From: Pomphorhynchus laevis
Lineage: Eukaryota > Acanthocephala > Palaeacanthocephala > Echinorhynchida > Pomphorhynchidae
NCBI GenBank assembly: GCA_012934845.2
Contig: WNNJ02000496.1
Span: 31,995 to 95,994 of the forward strand
DNA length: 64,000 nucleotides
Direction of reading: 5' to 3'
The notes under the pieces are model-generated. The model saw only the letters and a program-made list of their open reading frames with translations, did not search any database and was not told the origin of the DNA. Both the position numbers and the translations under genes were made by a program. Shown here one piece after another: positions 33,900 through 46,635 of the stretch; positions within the stretch are counted from its first letter, which is position 1; the number at the start of each line of letters is the position of its first letter.

Positions 33900-35386
33900 G
33901 TTGTAAGCAATAAGTGGTATGCTTGTTAATATGCATACCAGGTGATGTATTAAATAAATTACACTTCACCGACATACAATCTAGCTCTCCTAGATTTTTC
34001 CGTTATCAAAACGGTAATAATTAAACTTTAAAAATTCAAGTGCTTAACTTTAACTTGATTTTTCTTGAGTTTTAACTTATTTAAATATTATCAATATTGA
34101 TATTAACATCTTATGTTTTTAATTTCAAGTTTTATGCAATGCAAAACATTTAATAGGTCATAATGATATAAATTGATCATTGACTGATGTTTCATTTTCG
34201 AAAATCAATTGAAAATAAATTGAGATTTAGTTGGCATCTGAATGAAACTTATATTTAAACTTTTAGATCGATACATAGAAAGAACAATATTTTGTTCACA
34301 ATCACAGCGCTGGTTGATAGATGTGATTAGCGGCAAGCCACTTGATGTCCAGCAACGGTTAATATATAATTAAAGCACTCTTTAAAGTATTACAAGCAAT
34401 GTTATTATCGAATATAAATATGTAACTGTATAAATCAGTAACTGATTATAATAAATCAGATCAGCTAAGTCTACATATTTTATACGATATATAAAAATAA
34501 ATAAAGATAAATAATTATAAAAAATAAGATTTTATATAATTTATCAAATATGTAACTGCGTAAATTTAAATATAACTTAGTAAATTTATTAAATTTACTC
34601 AGTTATATAATTTATCATATAACAACTAAATTCACGTATTTTATACTATTAATAAAAATAAAGATAAATAGTTATAAATCATAAATTTAAAATATGGGAT
34701 TTTATACAATTTAAATAAATAAAAATAAAGATAAATAAAATAAATAATTAAATGTTTCGAAATACTGATTTTTTTAATTATTTCATATATTTGATATTCC
34801 AATTCAAATATGTTTCGATATACTTAGGTATATTGTAATGATAATTTAATGACATAATGTCATTATTTCGTGCTATTTTTTATGATTGATCATTCTCTCA
34901 TTCTGTTTCTATTGTGCTCGATAATCAGATCAGATAACGAATTCTACGTATTTTATATCATATATAAATTAAAAAAAAGATAAATTATAAATAATTATAT
35001 AAGAGTTTATACAATTTATATTTATATCAAGTTAAAATTTTAAATTGAAATTTTAAATATTATATTCTTTAACAAAAACATTATTTTTATAACAGAAAAG
35101 AAAAGAGGATTGCTTTCTTGATCAAAATATTCTCTTTGATATCGACGGTTTAGCACCCAGTAAAGCAAATTTGATCAGATAACTGAGTCTATGTATTTTA
35201 TACAATATAACAATTAAAAATAAAGAAAAATAATTATGAATAATAAATAATTACATAAGATTTTATACAATTTATCATTTAAAAATTTAAAATTAAAATT
35301 AAAAAATAAGTCACTTTTTATGAATTGAATAATAATTAAACGATGTATTCGAATATGGAATAGATGTAATAAATATAATATTAAAT
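33900..35386. repeat. AT-rich block with second copy of the 430-bp dispersed repeat
   Basis: The segment 34596-35045 is a near-identical direct copy of 18241-18670. More ends of the same family lie at about 34450-34470 (CAGATCAGCTAAGTCTAC) and 35170-35190 (GATCAGATAACTGAGTCTAT). No gene was recognised. Confidence 0.75.
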
Positions 35387-37367
35387 ATAACAATCAGGAG
35401 AAACTTGTATGTTATTGATTTCTTGCACCGATAAGAAAGTTGTGCCAAATATTTTGAAATACTACGCTAAGTAGTATTTCTTATGTCAGACGAAGGAATT
35501 AAATCTTTTGAAATCTACTGTTTAAAATAATAAATTAAAATTTAAAATTAAAATTTAAAACAAAATTCAATTTTTATGAATTTACTAATAAATGACATAC
35601 GTTGTATCAGAATAAGGATTAGATGTCATCATGAGGAACTGCTATGCTATCCTGCTATTACCCAACATAGCAGCATGAATGTATCATTAATTTCATAAAG
35701 GGAAATTCGTTTATTGCATTCGACCACTAGATAACTATGGAAACGAATTTTATTTTTATCTGTTAACAATGGCAGAATATGTCACCATTAATTAATACCA
35801 TTTCATCATTGTAATTAATGCTAGAACTTAAAAAAGCTTGAATAACTCTGTGTTAGAATAAGATATTACAATTGATAATGAAATTTCATAAAGGGAAACA
35901 CATTGGCATATATTTGGTCCTGCTGATATATTGGGTCGAAGAATAGAAACGAAATCTGATAACATAGCTGGACCTCCCGATGCTCTTTAATTTTCATACG
36001 TGGTATATTATTTATTAATAATATACCACGTATAATATCTTTGAATTCTCATTTTAGCCAAATATTGACTTTACTTTATTAAATTAACAATTAAATTACT
36101 ATTTCAGTATATTTACACAATTTTAAAATAATTATAATTTTAATTATATATGATTTTATACAATATATATTAAATTATATATAAATATATAATATATATA
36201 AAATTTAATATTTGTAAATTTAATTATCGTGTCTTATTCTAATACAAATATTTAATACCTTAATAATATTGTGTTGGTTTATAATTTTCAATAATAAGAA
36301 AAGGAAAAAATTCATCAAACATGATGAAAATTAGCAGAAAAATACTGGTATCAAGAATACATAGTTTCATTATTTTTAGCAGAGGTTATATTAACGAAAA
36401 ACAAAGTTCATAGGTCAATAATAACTTGTCAGTGGAACAAATCAGATCAGATAACTGAGTAGTAGTATTTTAAACAAAATATAAATAAAAATAAAGATAA
36501 TAAAGATAAATATAATCTATTATATATAAATATATATAATAGATATATTATATATAATATAATATATAATATTATATGTATATATAATCAGCTTAATAAT
36601 CAGCTTAATAATCATTAAGCTGATCTAATAATCAGCTCAATAATCAGCTTAATAATCATTAAGCTGATCTAATAATCAGCTTAATGGGTTAAATTTATTT
36701 TTAATAATAAGTTATTGATTCATATATATATTCAGTATATTTACACAATTTTAAAATAATTATAATTTTAATTATATAAGATTTTATACAATTTATATTT
36801 ATATTTTTATTTTAAAAAATTAACTTTAAAATAAAAGTCAAGTTTTATAAATTGACTAATAAATATATACGATGTATCAAAATAATAGACGAAGTATCAG
36901 AAAGAAGTCGATCAGCCTACGAATGCGGCGGATATCACGAATGAATAAGAAATAAAAGCGAACTATGTCATAATCAAAAGGTCTGACGGAAATGAAATTG
37001 TCGAAGTGAAAACTAAAAAAATCATATTGTTAACAATTGGGATAATTTCGAATTAACAGATAAAACAATTGTAGTTATGTCGAGATGATGAGGGATGATC
37101 CATAAAATGTATTAAAAAATAAATTTATGTTATTGATTTATATATTGTAAATTTTAAGTTAATAATCACCTTAATAATCAGCTTAATAATCATTAAGCTT
37201 ATCTAATAATCAGCTTAATGGGTTAAATTTATTTTTAATAATAAGTTATTGATTTATATATTGTAAATTTAACATTTCAATAATATTTTGTTAATTGTCC
37301 ATCTAAATTTGTGATTTATAATTCTGCATTATGAGAAAAAAAATCCATTAAACTTGCTTGAAATTTA
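35387..37367 (+). repeat. Left arm of a large inverted repeat (~2 kb)
   Basis: The arm is the reverse complement of 47142-49078, with only rare mismatches. In the stretches I compared there was about one difference per 50-100 bases, for example CCCGATGC against CCCAATGC and ATTATT against AGTATT. The left arm has one extra unit of a ~44-bp AATAATCAGCTTAATAATCA-type tandem repeat near 36580-36690, which accounts for most of the length difference. Inside are dispersed-repeat ends, a palindrome at 35996-36030 (ATACGTGGTATATTATTTAT arm) and, on the minus strand at about 36925-37110, a piece of CR1-like LINE. A 150-bp part (36045-36200) is repeated directly again at 37398-37560. Confidence 0.93.
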
Positions 37368-38200
37368 TGCAGCAATGATCAGGATAAATAAATTACATAG
37401 TTCTAATTCTCATTTAGACCAATATTGACCTTACTTTATTAAATTAACAATTAAATTACTATTTCAGTATATTTACACAATTTTAAAATAATTATAATTT
37501 TAATTATATATGATTTTATACAATATATATTAAATTATATATAAATATATAATATAATAATATATAATTATATATAATATATAATTTAATATATAATTAT
37601 CAAGTTAAAATAAAATAAAATAAAAATTGAAAATAAAAGTCAAGTTTTATAAATTGACTAATAAATAACATATAATGTATCAAAATAATAGACGATGTAT
37701 CCGAAAGAAGTCGATTAGCCTACGAATGCGAAGGATATCACGCATAAATTTACACAATTTTAAATTTAAATTAATAATTAATTATTAATAATCAGTTAAT
37801 AATCACCTTAATATAATCTAATAATCAGCTTAATAGGTTAAATTACAAATAAATTACATAGTTTGAATTTTCATTCAAAGTATTATTCAAAGTATTCAAA
37901 GTATCATTCAAAGTATTCTCATTCAGTAGTATTTTATATATTAAATATAACGAAAAATAATTATAAATAATAAATAATTATAATATTTTATACAATTTAT
38001 AATTATATAACGATTTAATTTAATGTAAAATTCAATTTTTATGAGTTGACTAATAAATAATATACGATATGTTTAAATAAGGATTAGAAGTCATCAGGAG
38101 GAAATGCTATGTTAACAGGTTTCCACACTTATTACTATATCTTATTTCGTTGATACCAATTTTGCTTATTACCGATTTTGTTAAAGTAAATGTTATGCGA
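37368..38200. other. AT-rich repeats next to the inverted-repeat arm
   Basis: This contains a second copy of arm sequence (TTAAATTACTATTTCAGTAT at about 37450) and reversed dispersed-repeat modules (GTCATCAGGAGGAAATGCTA at 38090). No gene was recognised. Confidence 0.6.
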
Positions 38201-38213
38201 CGTTATGTTGAAT

Positions 38214-38490
38214 TTAGACATCATCTATATGATAATTAAAAGTAGTTTTAATTGATGTTAATTTAATGTTCATATCTAGATATACACATTTTTTATCATT
38301 AATATTGGTTTTATTAAGAATGAGGCTACCTGGATAAATTTGTTCGCTTATTGAATAACAATTGTTAAAGTTAAATACACTTACATCATCAATATATAAA
38401 AACATATATTTCATATCTTTATATAATTTAGAATGCTCATTCAAAAATATGCTTCTTGTAAATTTAAATATGTCATCTTTACGATATATA
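38214..38490 (-). mobile_element. Penelope-like RT fragment
   Basis: A frame on the minus strand reads KYMFLYIDDVSVFNFNNCYS, SEQIYPGSLILNK and CVYLDMNIKLTSIKTTFNYH. This is the RT palm (YIDD) and following region seen in the PLE pieces at 28.5-28.75 kb (FRYIDDICVFNSNNFYSISE, GSLILNK). A further partial duplicate of the last part follows near 38460-38520. It is about 90 codons long and not functional. Confidence 0.75.
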
Positions 38491-38519
38491 TTAAAAGTAG
38501 TTTTTATTAATGTTAATTT

Positions 38520-38720
38520 GAAATAAGTTATTATTGATCTGTGGACTTTGTTTTCCCGGTAATATAACCTCTGTCAAAATTACTAGAACTGTGCATTATT
38601 GATACGAGTATTTTTCTGCAAATTTTCATTTTATAAATTCTATATAATCCTTTATAATTATTTATTATTTATTTTTAATTTATCCGTAGACTTAGTTATC
38701 TGATCTGTAACATTTAAAAG
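38520..38720 (+). repeat. Dispersed repeat end with GGACTTTGTTTTCCC module
   Basis: TTATTGATCTGTGGACTTTG, TTTTCCCGGTAATATAACCT and GTAGACTTAGTTATCTGATC: the same module order, in part reversed, as at 46890-47170 and 48005-48170. Confidence 0.7.
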
Positions 38721-38850
38721 CACTATAAAAGCACATTTAAAAGCATTTTGGAAAGCGATCTTAATGCTCGACACTAGCCCTCCACACGACGAGATAAATT
38801 ATATAAAAACATTATAGCACATTATAGTATGAACATTTATAGAACAGAAT

Positions 38851-38897
38851 ATACACCTGGACTTTGTTTTTTTATGAAAAACAAAGTCCAGGTGTAT
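38851..38897. repeat. Perfect 21-bp hairpin
   Basis: The arms are ATACACCTGGACTTTGTTTTT and its exact complement, with a 5-nt loop. The stem contains GGACTTTGTTTTT, related to the dispersed GGACTTTGTTTTCCC module. Confidence 0.85.
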
Positions 38898-39620
38898 TTC
38901 ATTCAAAAACAAATGAATTTCGACTATATCGTCCACAAAAAGATTTTAATTCTAAATTGTACTAATTGAATGTAATCCGATTAAATTTTATACATATTAT
39001 ATATGTATTTAAACTACTAGTTACTTGTATTGCAACATTGCATTCCTACAACATTGATATTTTATCAATATTTACAATATTGATCAATACCTATAAAATA
39101 AAGTAGTAGACTGAACACGTTATTGTAATTGATTAATTATATAAAATTAAGACAAATTAGGACAAATTATATAAAATGAAATATAGAGAAAGTTACAAAA
39201 ATTAGCTGATCTGAGAAATCAGATCAGCTAATTAATTCTACGTATTTTTATATGATTTATTAATTCAAAAAATGCAAAATAAAAATTAAATAATAAATAA
39301 TGAAATATTAGTTACCGATTATTTTAATCTCTAACAGATTTTAAAAGTAAAATTTAAATAAATAATTAATAAAATAAATTTGATTCGACAATAAAAAACC
39401 GCATTTAAGCAAATTAAATAATGTAGAATGTTTTAAATAAATTTAATTACTTTTTCTGATCGTAATAAAAATATTTAGACGTGTTGTTTATTACTTGAGG
39501 TAATGAACATACAGTTTTCATAAGTGTGCCAGACGATTTTTTAAATAAAACTTTTTAAAGATTATTTAAATATATTTTCAAAAATCAATTTTGAGAATTG
39601 TTTTATTGATGAGCGCTTAC

Positions 39621-39939
39621 CACCAGAGCAACTTGTTTTTCGATTCTCACGATAAGTGAAGAAATAATACTGTAAATCAAAGTCGTCTGCCTTCGTGACC
39701 AATCTTTGTTCGTATAGATATTTATCATTCGCTTCGTAACCTCATCGATCAGCCTACTACCCTCAGAAGCTAGTGATCGCATTTTTACCTAGGTACTAGA
39801 ATTAGACACGCTAAATTTCATATAAACCGAATACCATATAAGCCGATTTTGGAGTGATGCAATTAAAACGTTGCGCGGCGGACTGACGATAATATCTACA
39901 TAATTTTTGACGATTTAGTGTATTAGCTAACGGACAAAT
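39621..39939 (-). CDS. Unidentified phase-0 host gene, two exons
   Basis: The exons are 39835-39939 (35 codons) and 39621-39788 (56 codons), with AG/GT borders and a 46-nt intron. The first reads LANTLNRQKLCRYYRQSAAQ then ITPKSAYM. The second reads VKMRSLASEGSRLIDEVTKR then NKDWSRRQTTLIYSIISSLI and VRIEKQVALV. Every intron of this gene that can be defined falls between codons (phase 0), so the exons join without a break to those at 41.5-41.8 kb. The content is helical and amphipathic. I cannot assign a family. Confidence 0.68.
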
Positions 39940-41510
39940 CTGAAAGCAGATGACTAGAACAATAATCAAAAATGTCAAATTAAAAAGGAGCAAATGATAT
40001 TCTTCATTACATACTTAACAGTTATATCACTGTTAATATCACAGAGCTTACAGCCCCCATATTTATTAGTATTGATTTATAATAATTACATATTTTGAAT
40101 GACTGCACACTTTTTTGGTCAATGATTATATGTCGAATCGCAGAGTCAGAGCAATTATGAGGCTAATCTAGTTGTTTTGCTTTGCATAAGATCATGCTTT
40201 CTTATGTCGATAAAATACATGCTGCAATAACACGTTTCCCGGGTTCTAATCAACAGAAAAAATTTGGATATTTCCATTATCAGCTGAATCTTCCTTCCTC
40301 AGTGTAATTGTAAGAAGGTCTTCTACTTGAAGAAGTTAAAAATTAGAATAAGAAGTAGAATGAGTGGATATTCTTTCAACGAATCTACAATGAAATTTGC
40401 TTAAAGCACAGAAATGCCTAGCAACTATCAAATATATTATCAAAAAGTTCGACTCGCACGAGCGTATTGCAAAACACGCTTCCGTAAACACGGATGAATT
40501 GCAAAATTCATTCGTGAATAAATGAATTCATCCGTGAACAGTAATCGGTTAACACTTCAGCGTATTTATCACACGAGTGTTCAGAATAGTGTTCGTTCAC
40601 GGTAATACCATACTGAAATTAATATTAGTGTTTTAATGACGTGGGTATTAAAGTTATTTTATGATTGAATTGTTGCAAGAACAATTCAGTCAGGGTCCGC
40701 TCTTACTTTACTCTTATACAGTGGCTTGCTTGTTCTTTAAAGCAAGCCACTGAAGTCACCAAATAAGAAAACTTTGGCGGATAAAACTTTAGTGAAACTT
40801 AAGCGTGGAAAATTATCAGAGATAGAAAGAAATTTCAGCAATAGCCTTCAGCAGTAGAGTGTTATGATTATTTTATGATAATTGTGGGCATATAACCCAT
40901 TCTTTCGGTAAGAACTTGTCAATATTCCACTTCCTCATGTGGTTGCTTACATACTGTAACGCTATAATAGACTATAGTTCATCCCTAGAACGCAGTCCAT
41001 TCAAGAGTGAATATCATAGATTAAATCGATAATTTTCGAATTCAAAAACCTTAACTCCAGCCCTTTTGCATATATTTAAGATATTTTTAAAACTAATATA
41101 TTTTTTGCTAATTATTTAAAATTGTTACAATTCATGAAACAATTTACTAATCTAGTTACCATTTATTTCTATGATAAAGGTTCAACGTATATAATTAAAT
41201 GAACATTCAAGTTGTAATAATTGAATTATTCATTATAAGGATAATGATAATTCAAACTCAAATTGAAATTAAATTTAGACTTTAAATTTTATAAGGTGTT
41301 TGGATATTTGGTAAATAATGTCTTCTTTTGGTAAACTGGGGAATGATTATATGTCGAATCGCAAAGTCAGATCAACTATGAGGCTAGTTGTTTTGCAAAT
41401 TAATAGCAAATTAATATTATGCCCTCTTAAGTATTTAGTAAACTAAATACTTAAATGACAATTAGCTAACTAAATACTTAAATCATAAAAGTAAATCACC
41501 GGAAACTTAC
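39940..41510. other. Intron of the unidentified gene
   Basis: This is single-copy-looking AT-rich sequence. CGTGAATAAATGAATTCATC-type repeats lie near 40480-40540, and TGATTATATGTCGAATCGCA occurs twice (about 40123 and 41344). No further exon was recognised. Confidence 0.5.
40719..40752. repeat. Perfect 13-bp hairpin
   Basis: CAGTGGCTTGCTT and AAGCAAGCCACTG are separated by eight bases. Confidence 0.8.
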
Positions 41511-41753
41511 ACGTTTGTCAATCATTTTAGTGACTTCGTAGATAATATTTTTCATACACTTTTGAATTGCGACCTTATCCGCTGCGTATAAATTGCCTTT
41601 TGGAGGTTTAACCTATTTAGAATGCATATAAATAACTTATTTAGCTAATTATACCTGACAACTAGGCATCTGTGCTATCTTATTATGCATTTTAACCATT
41701 GTTTGACGTACGCTGGTACTACAGAACCTGTGAGGATCGAATGGTAAATATTT
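41511..41753 (-). CDS. Unidentified phase-0 host gene, two exons
   Basis: The exons are 41655-41753 (33 codons) and 41511-41612 (34 codons), separated by a 42-nt intron. They read KYLPFDPHRFCSTSVRQTMV, MHNKIAQMPSCQ and VKPPKGNLYAADKVAIQKCM, YEVTKMIDKR. Splice borders are AG/GT and both junctions are phase 0, in frame with the exon at 46228-46635 upstream and 39835-39939 downstream. The role is unknown. Confidence 0.68.
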
Positions 41754-42049
41754 CTAAATGAAATATAATTGTCTATTTGAATATATTTTTTAGAAACGAA
41801 TTAATAATTAATTATTATTGCATAATTATTATATCAATTTTGTATTTTTAATGCTTAAAACATCAAAAATACACATTATTACTACATTATTGCATTATAG
41901 ATAATGTGAAAGAAAGCATTTAAGATGTGATTTATGATCATTTTAAAATTTATTGAAACTAAATGAACTAACTAATATATTCGATATTATATAATGCAAA
42001 TCTGACGCTTGTTTTAATAATATTAAATATAATTTAATATTGTGAATAT

Positions 42050-42250
42050 TGCATACACGAGCCGTTATTCTTAACTGGTCGGTTTGATATTATCCTCGTG
42101 TGGTTGTTTGAATCCTATCAGCATCACTGTACACTACAATCAGCGTGGGTGGACCTCATCAGCAGTGAGCCCACGCCTACATTTCGTGTTTCGGTCCTTT
42201 AACTGCTTCTGCTGATTCCTTGTCGCCGAAATGCTGGTTTATATTTGGCT
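42050..42250. repeat. Repeat shared with 6224-6360; GC-richer island
   Basis: A GC-richer block contains CAGCGTGGGTGGACCTCATC and AGCAGTGAGCCCACGCCTAC. A diverged copy at 6310-6350 has CAGCATGGGAAGGTTTCATC. The ends share AAGGAATCAG and GGACCGAAAC (minus strand) with the terminal module at 29101. It lies in an intron of the unidentified gene. Confidence 0.55.
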
Positions 42251-42379
42251 TATATACCAAATTACACAATTAATGTGTTCTATATTTGGTGTGGGCGGTA
42301 ACTAATATTCGCAATTCGAATCATCACACACCAATTTTTTTTATTCCGTTCTCATTCGAAATTTTCACTGGACAGTAAA

Positions 42380-42416
42380 CCGTAAGCTGTCTTTTAACAC
42401 AAAAGACAGCTTACGG
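42380..42416. repeat. Perfect 16-bp hairpin
   Basis: CCGTAAGCTGTCTTTT, a five-base loop, then AAAAGACAGCTTACGG. Confidence 0.85.
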
Positions 42417-43364
42417 AAAGATCGCCCACAAAATATAGGTAAATAAAATATAGCTTAATTTTATTATAAAATAATTAACTCTGCATATAATTATTATTTA
42501 TTATTATCTGAAGTTAAATTATAGTCAGTTATTTACAAACCGTATATTTTATTTAATTATAAAATAATAATATCGAAGATATTAGCTTTTGTGCCTTAAA
42601 GTCAAAAACGGACTTGAGATGGGCAAATCCAATTCTTTAAATCAATATTTCTAGCTCTCAACGTTCTTTCAACATTCATTCAAGAATAACTAAATCCTTC
42701 ACATATGATTTAACAGTGGACTAAAATAAGATAAAATTTAAAATAGCAAGAAATAATATTAATTTCTATAAATCTTATTAAAACATTTATGAGCATACAG
42801 GTTTCGAGTAAAGAGATTACGTTTCAAAGACACAGTAACACATCAAATATAATTATAATATATAATAATATTAATATCAAAAATCATTATAATTTATTAT
42901 ATAAAAAAATAAAATAAATCATTCAGTTCATAAATTATAATGAACATAATAAATCAATTAATGAATTTTTACTTTATAATTTTACTTATAATTTTTATCA
43001 TTTACAAATATAATATTAAAAATATAATATTAATTTAACATATATTTATTACGCAATAAATAATAAAATATAATGATTATATTATAAAAAGTTTAATTAT
43101 CTTTAACAATAACGCTAATTTGTAAATTAATTTGTGATTACTCAACTTTCTACTATTTTGATAATAAAACAATAACTTTTATTTTTTAATATTATTAATA
43201 TATTATTTTTACGTAAAAAAATAATTGATATAGCAATTATTTGCTATCTATTTTTATTCTTATATAGTAATTATTTGCTATCTATTTTTATTCTTATATG
43301 TTACAAGAACGACGATAACCGAAATATTTGAAATTACATCACATATTTATACATTATATAAATT

Positions 43365-43540
43365 ATATTTATAATTGCATTATATTTATAAATGCATTAT
43401 ATTTATAATTGCATTATATTTATAAATGCATTATATTTATAATTGCATTATATTTCTAAATGCATTATATTTATAATTGGATTATATTTATAAATGCATT
43501 ATATGCATAATTGCATTATAGTTATAATTGCATTATAACG
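43365..43540. repeat. Minisatellite, ~18-bp unit
   Basis: About nine tandem units of ATTGCATTATATTTATAA or ATGCATTATATTTATAA alternate, with a few substitutions. This is intronic sequence of the unidentified gene. Confidence 0.85.
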
Positions 43541-43775
43541 GCAATTCTCCTATGAACGAAATTTACCACAAACTTAAAAAGGCAGCTTTTAAAAGCTCTG
43601 TTTAAGTGGATCACTTACTAAGGCAGCGACTTACTGTCATTAAATAAGCAATCCATATTTTTCAGATCGCTCGCGTGAAGTTGCTTTTAAATGCCTAAGC
43701 AAGAACTTAGACTGAGAAAGCGGAAAAGCCAGCCTAATTTTTATATTAAGGATTTTAACCGAAATAAACAAAAAA

Positions 43776-44012
43776 TTACTTTGTAGTCAGCGCTAGTAAC
43801 ACTTGAATAAAATCAATGCTTACGTTTACTAAATTGGAATAGTTAATTAAGTAGATCGAGGGTTTCTTGTGCATAAGATCGTGTAACTTTAAGCAAACAA
43901 AACAGTCGTGGTCGGAATAGTGTGTTTGTTTATTACTCGGAATGTGTTGTTTGTCGTGCACTATGTAATGAGCCTTTTGAAAATAGAGAGAAAATAAAAA
44001 AATCTTTGACAT
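43776..44012 (-). pseudogene. Possible caspase-like snippet
   Basis: A 78-codon frame contains NKQTHYSDHDCFVCL. Caspase p20 subunits carry a similar H-S-D-x-DCFVC stretch just before the active-site SHG. Here the expected SHG, the QACRG cysteine box and any further homology are absent. It may be an exon fragment, a pseudogene, or chance. It lies inside an intron of another gene on the same strand. Confidence 0.25.
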
Positions 44013-45612
44013 AATCTTTGATTAGATAATAAAAGGAAATAAGAAAAATACGAAATTTTTCGTTTTTAAAATAAAATCGAAAAATTATTTAATAATTTTA
44101 TTTATTGCAACATAAAATTTAAAAGGTTGGAAAAGTAGTACAGAAAAGAGACAAAACAGAATCGTTCAAATGAATCGTTCAGAATTGAATTTGTAGTATC
44201 TACAAAAGTGTATCTACAATAGCGAATGTGCATGATTTCGACAGATAATTAAACAAAATCGAATAATTTTGTTTAATTAGATATTAAAATATTTTAATTG
44301 ATAATCAAAATATTTCAATTAAATAAGTAAAATAATTTGAATGATATTTCCGACATAAATGCGGTATGAATTTAAAAATTAATAATAAATTATTATTTTT
44401 TACAAATTTGCTTTATTTATATTTGTAAGGTAAGAATAACAAATAATTCTTTAGACTAAATGTTTAGGGAAAGATATTGTGCAAGTGGTATTCCGTTTTA
44501 TTCGGATCAATGTTTCTCTGCGGTAGAAAATGCTCATCGATACTTCGTATTTTCAGTTGTCTTTATTTTTATTATCAAGTTAAGATAGAATGCGTAAGTT
44601 AAAGCTAAAAGCTGATCTGATTCAATTTCTGTTATTACCGTCTACTTTACGCAACCAGAACAAAATAAACGTTAATATTTCAATTGATAGCTGGTTATTG
44701 AATTTTATTGGTGGCTATTGATGCAAAATTCAATTGGATTTCGAAACCAATCTAATTATTGATTGTTATTGCAAAGAATGAAAATAATAGAAATACTCAT
44801 TCTTTAACAATTTAATCAAACAGAGAGGCGAAAAGGATTAAATACATTTCGTCGTTATAATTATACAATTATTTAACATTAATTAATCACTAAAATTATT
44901 TAAGTATCTGGATGTATGTAAAACAGAAAATTAGCAAAATATGGTCGTTTAAAAAGTCGGATCTGAGTCTTATAGCTTGCAAATTAACCGAAATGTTTTA
45001 TTGATTTATGCTCGCTCCATAAATAATTCTAAAATAATGGCCTTTTTACAAATGTATCAATCATATAACTTAAAATATTTGTTGGAGTTAATATCAACAT
45101 TTATTAAGTTCGTAAACGATAATAGATATATCCGGTGGCTATATTTACTTGATATTGTCACTTAACTATTTTCGATTTCTTGTGTGATAGGGTGAAACAT
45201 TGCATATTACATTCTTACATATTATATTCTCTATGATGGAGAAGGAAATTGTTTCAAATTTTAAACTTCAAACATTAAAGTTGATCTTATTTCGATAAAA
45301 ACAGTATTCAGTTTTAACATTTTAGTTCCTGAACTGAGAAGCGACAATTATTTTTGTCACCAGCTCTTATTTTAACGAAAACGATTTATCCGATACGCTA
45401 ATTTTGTTGTAATATTTTTATTTTTAACATTTTTTGATATTGCTGATATTATAAAACATCATCAATATTTTTTAAATAGCATTCCATATTTCGATAACTA
45501 ATTGAGAATCGTCAGTAACAAAATAAATCAAAACAAGTTACATTTTTGTTTAATAATCTTTTACGTCTTTTATTTTAAAATTTAACTAAAAATTTAATTC
45601 TATTTTATTTTA

Positions 45613-45924
45613 GTATGTGGAAAATTAAAAATCTAATTTTTGGTAATCAAATTTCGCCTGGTAACACACGATCTCATTTTTAAATTAAAGATAATGAAGC
45701 CTATACACAGAACATCTAAAAGACAGCTTAAAAATGGCACGTTTAAGAATTGTTGAAGTAAATCAATTGGTAATTCGTGCTAATCTGATTAAAATTCTCC
45801 ACGTATCCAAATTATTATTGATCCGAATTAGTATAGGCTTCATTATCTTTAATTTAAAAATGAGATCGTATGTTACCAGGCGAAATTTGATTACCAAAAA
45901 TTAGATTTTTAATTTTCCACATAC
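45613..45924. mobile_element. MITE-like foldback element with TA target duplication
   Basis: The two 93-bp terminal inverted repeats (45613-45705 and 45832-45924) are virtually perfect; I see one or two mismatches, near AACACACGATC against AACATACGATC. They enclose about 126 bp of unique sequence. Each end begins GTATGTGGAAAATTAAAAAT and is bordered by the dinucleotide TA. TA duplication is the rule for Tc1/mariner-group elements, so a non-autonomous member of that group is likely. It has no transposase. The near-identity of the arms suggests a young insertion. Confidence 0.8.
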
Positions 45925-46227
45925 TAGAATCATTCGATGTGTTGCATGTCAATTATTTTACGTTTCTATAAAAAATTAATTACATAAATTGTATTTTATA
46001 ATATTTAAAATATTTTATAATATTTATAAAATTAAAATTATATTTTTATTATGTTATAATATATTATTTAGAATACAATTTTATCGTTAATTGATGGTGT
46101 GCCACAATTCAATATCTGATTAAAAATAAAATATATAAAAATATATATATCTGTTTATACAAAATTTACGAGAAACTAATCTTTAACTTGACGTAAATAA
46201 ATATAAAGCTATTGATATTTAACTTAC

Positions 46228-46635
46228 AGTCATAAAGTGCGAAGCGCTGCAAAATTTTGCAGTATCAAGTGAGCATTTAATATACGAAGCAAGAAGAACG
46301 ATTGGATTGCTTTTGACGTTACTATGCTTATTTATCGCATCAAGTAGTAGGCGACTAACGTCCGCAAATCTAATATTTGTTCGACATGCTAATAATCCAG
46401 TTAAAATTAACTCCTCTAAAATTGAAAGCATAATCGTTATCTGGGACAAGGCTTCATCGTCTCTTAGCAAAAATAGATAATCGTAAAAATCGATCGCAGT
46501 AACAATATCATCAACGGTTTCGCAGGTTTCTGATTCTAACGGAGCGCGCATTCGAGTGTAACATGCACCTACGAAGCAGTGAAGATATTCAACTCGATCG
46601 CTTCTGGTCTTGCTGGAATAATTGAAATTCTGTAA
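46228..46635 (-). CDS. Unidentified phase-0 host gene, large exon
   Basis: A 136-codon exon runs between TATTTTAG and GTAAGT, phase 0 at both ends. It reads LQNFNYSSKTRSDRVEYLHC, FVGACYTRMRAPLESETCET, AIDFYDYLFLLRDDEALSQI, LEELILTGLLACRTNIRFAD, VSRLLLDAINKHSNVKSNPI and KFCSASHFMT. The sequence is helix-rich, of HEAT- or armadillo-like character, but I do not recognise the family. It joins in frame to 49820-49960 upstream (across the right arm of the inverted repeat) and to 41753 downstream. Confidence 0.75.

Noticed and set aside
43365-43540. CRISPR-like array
   Set aside because: The repeats are contiguous 18-bp units without spacers. It is a minisatellite in an intron.
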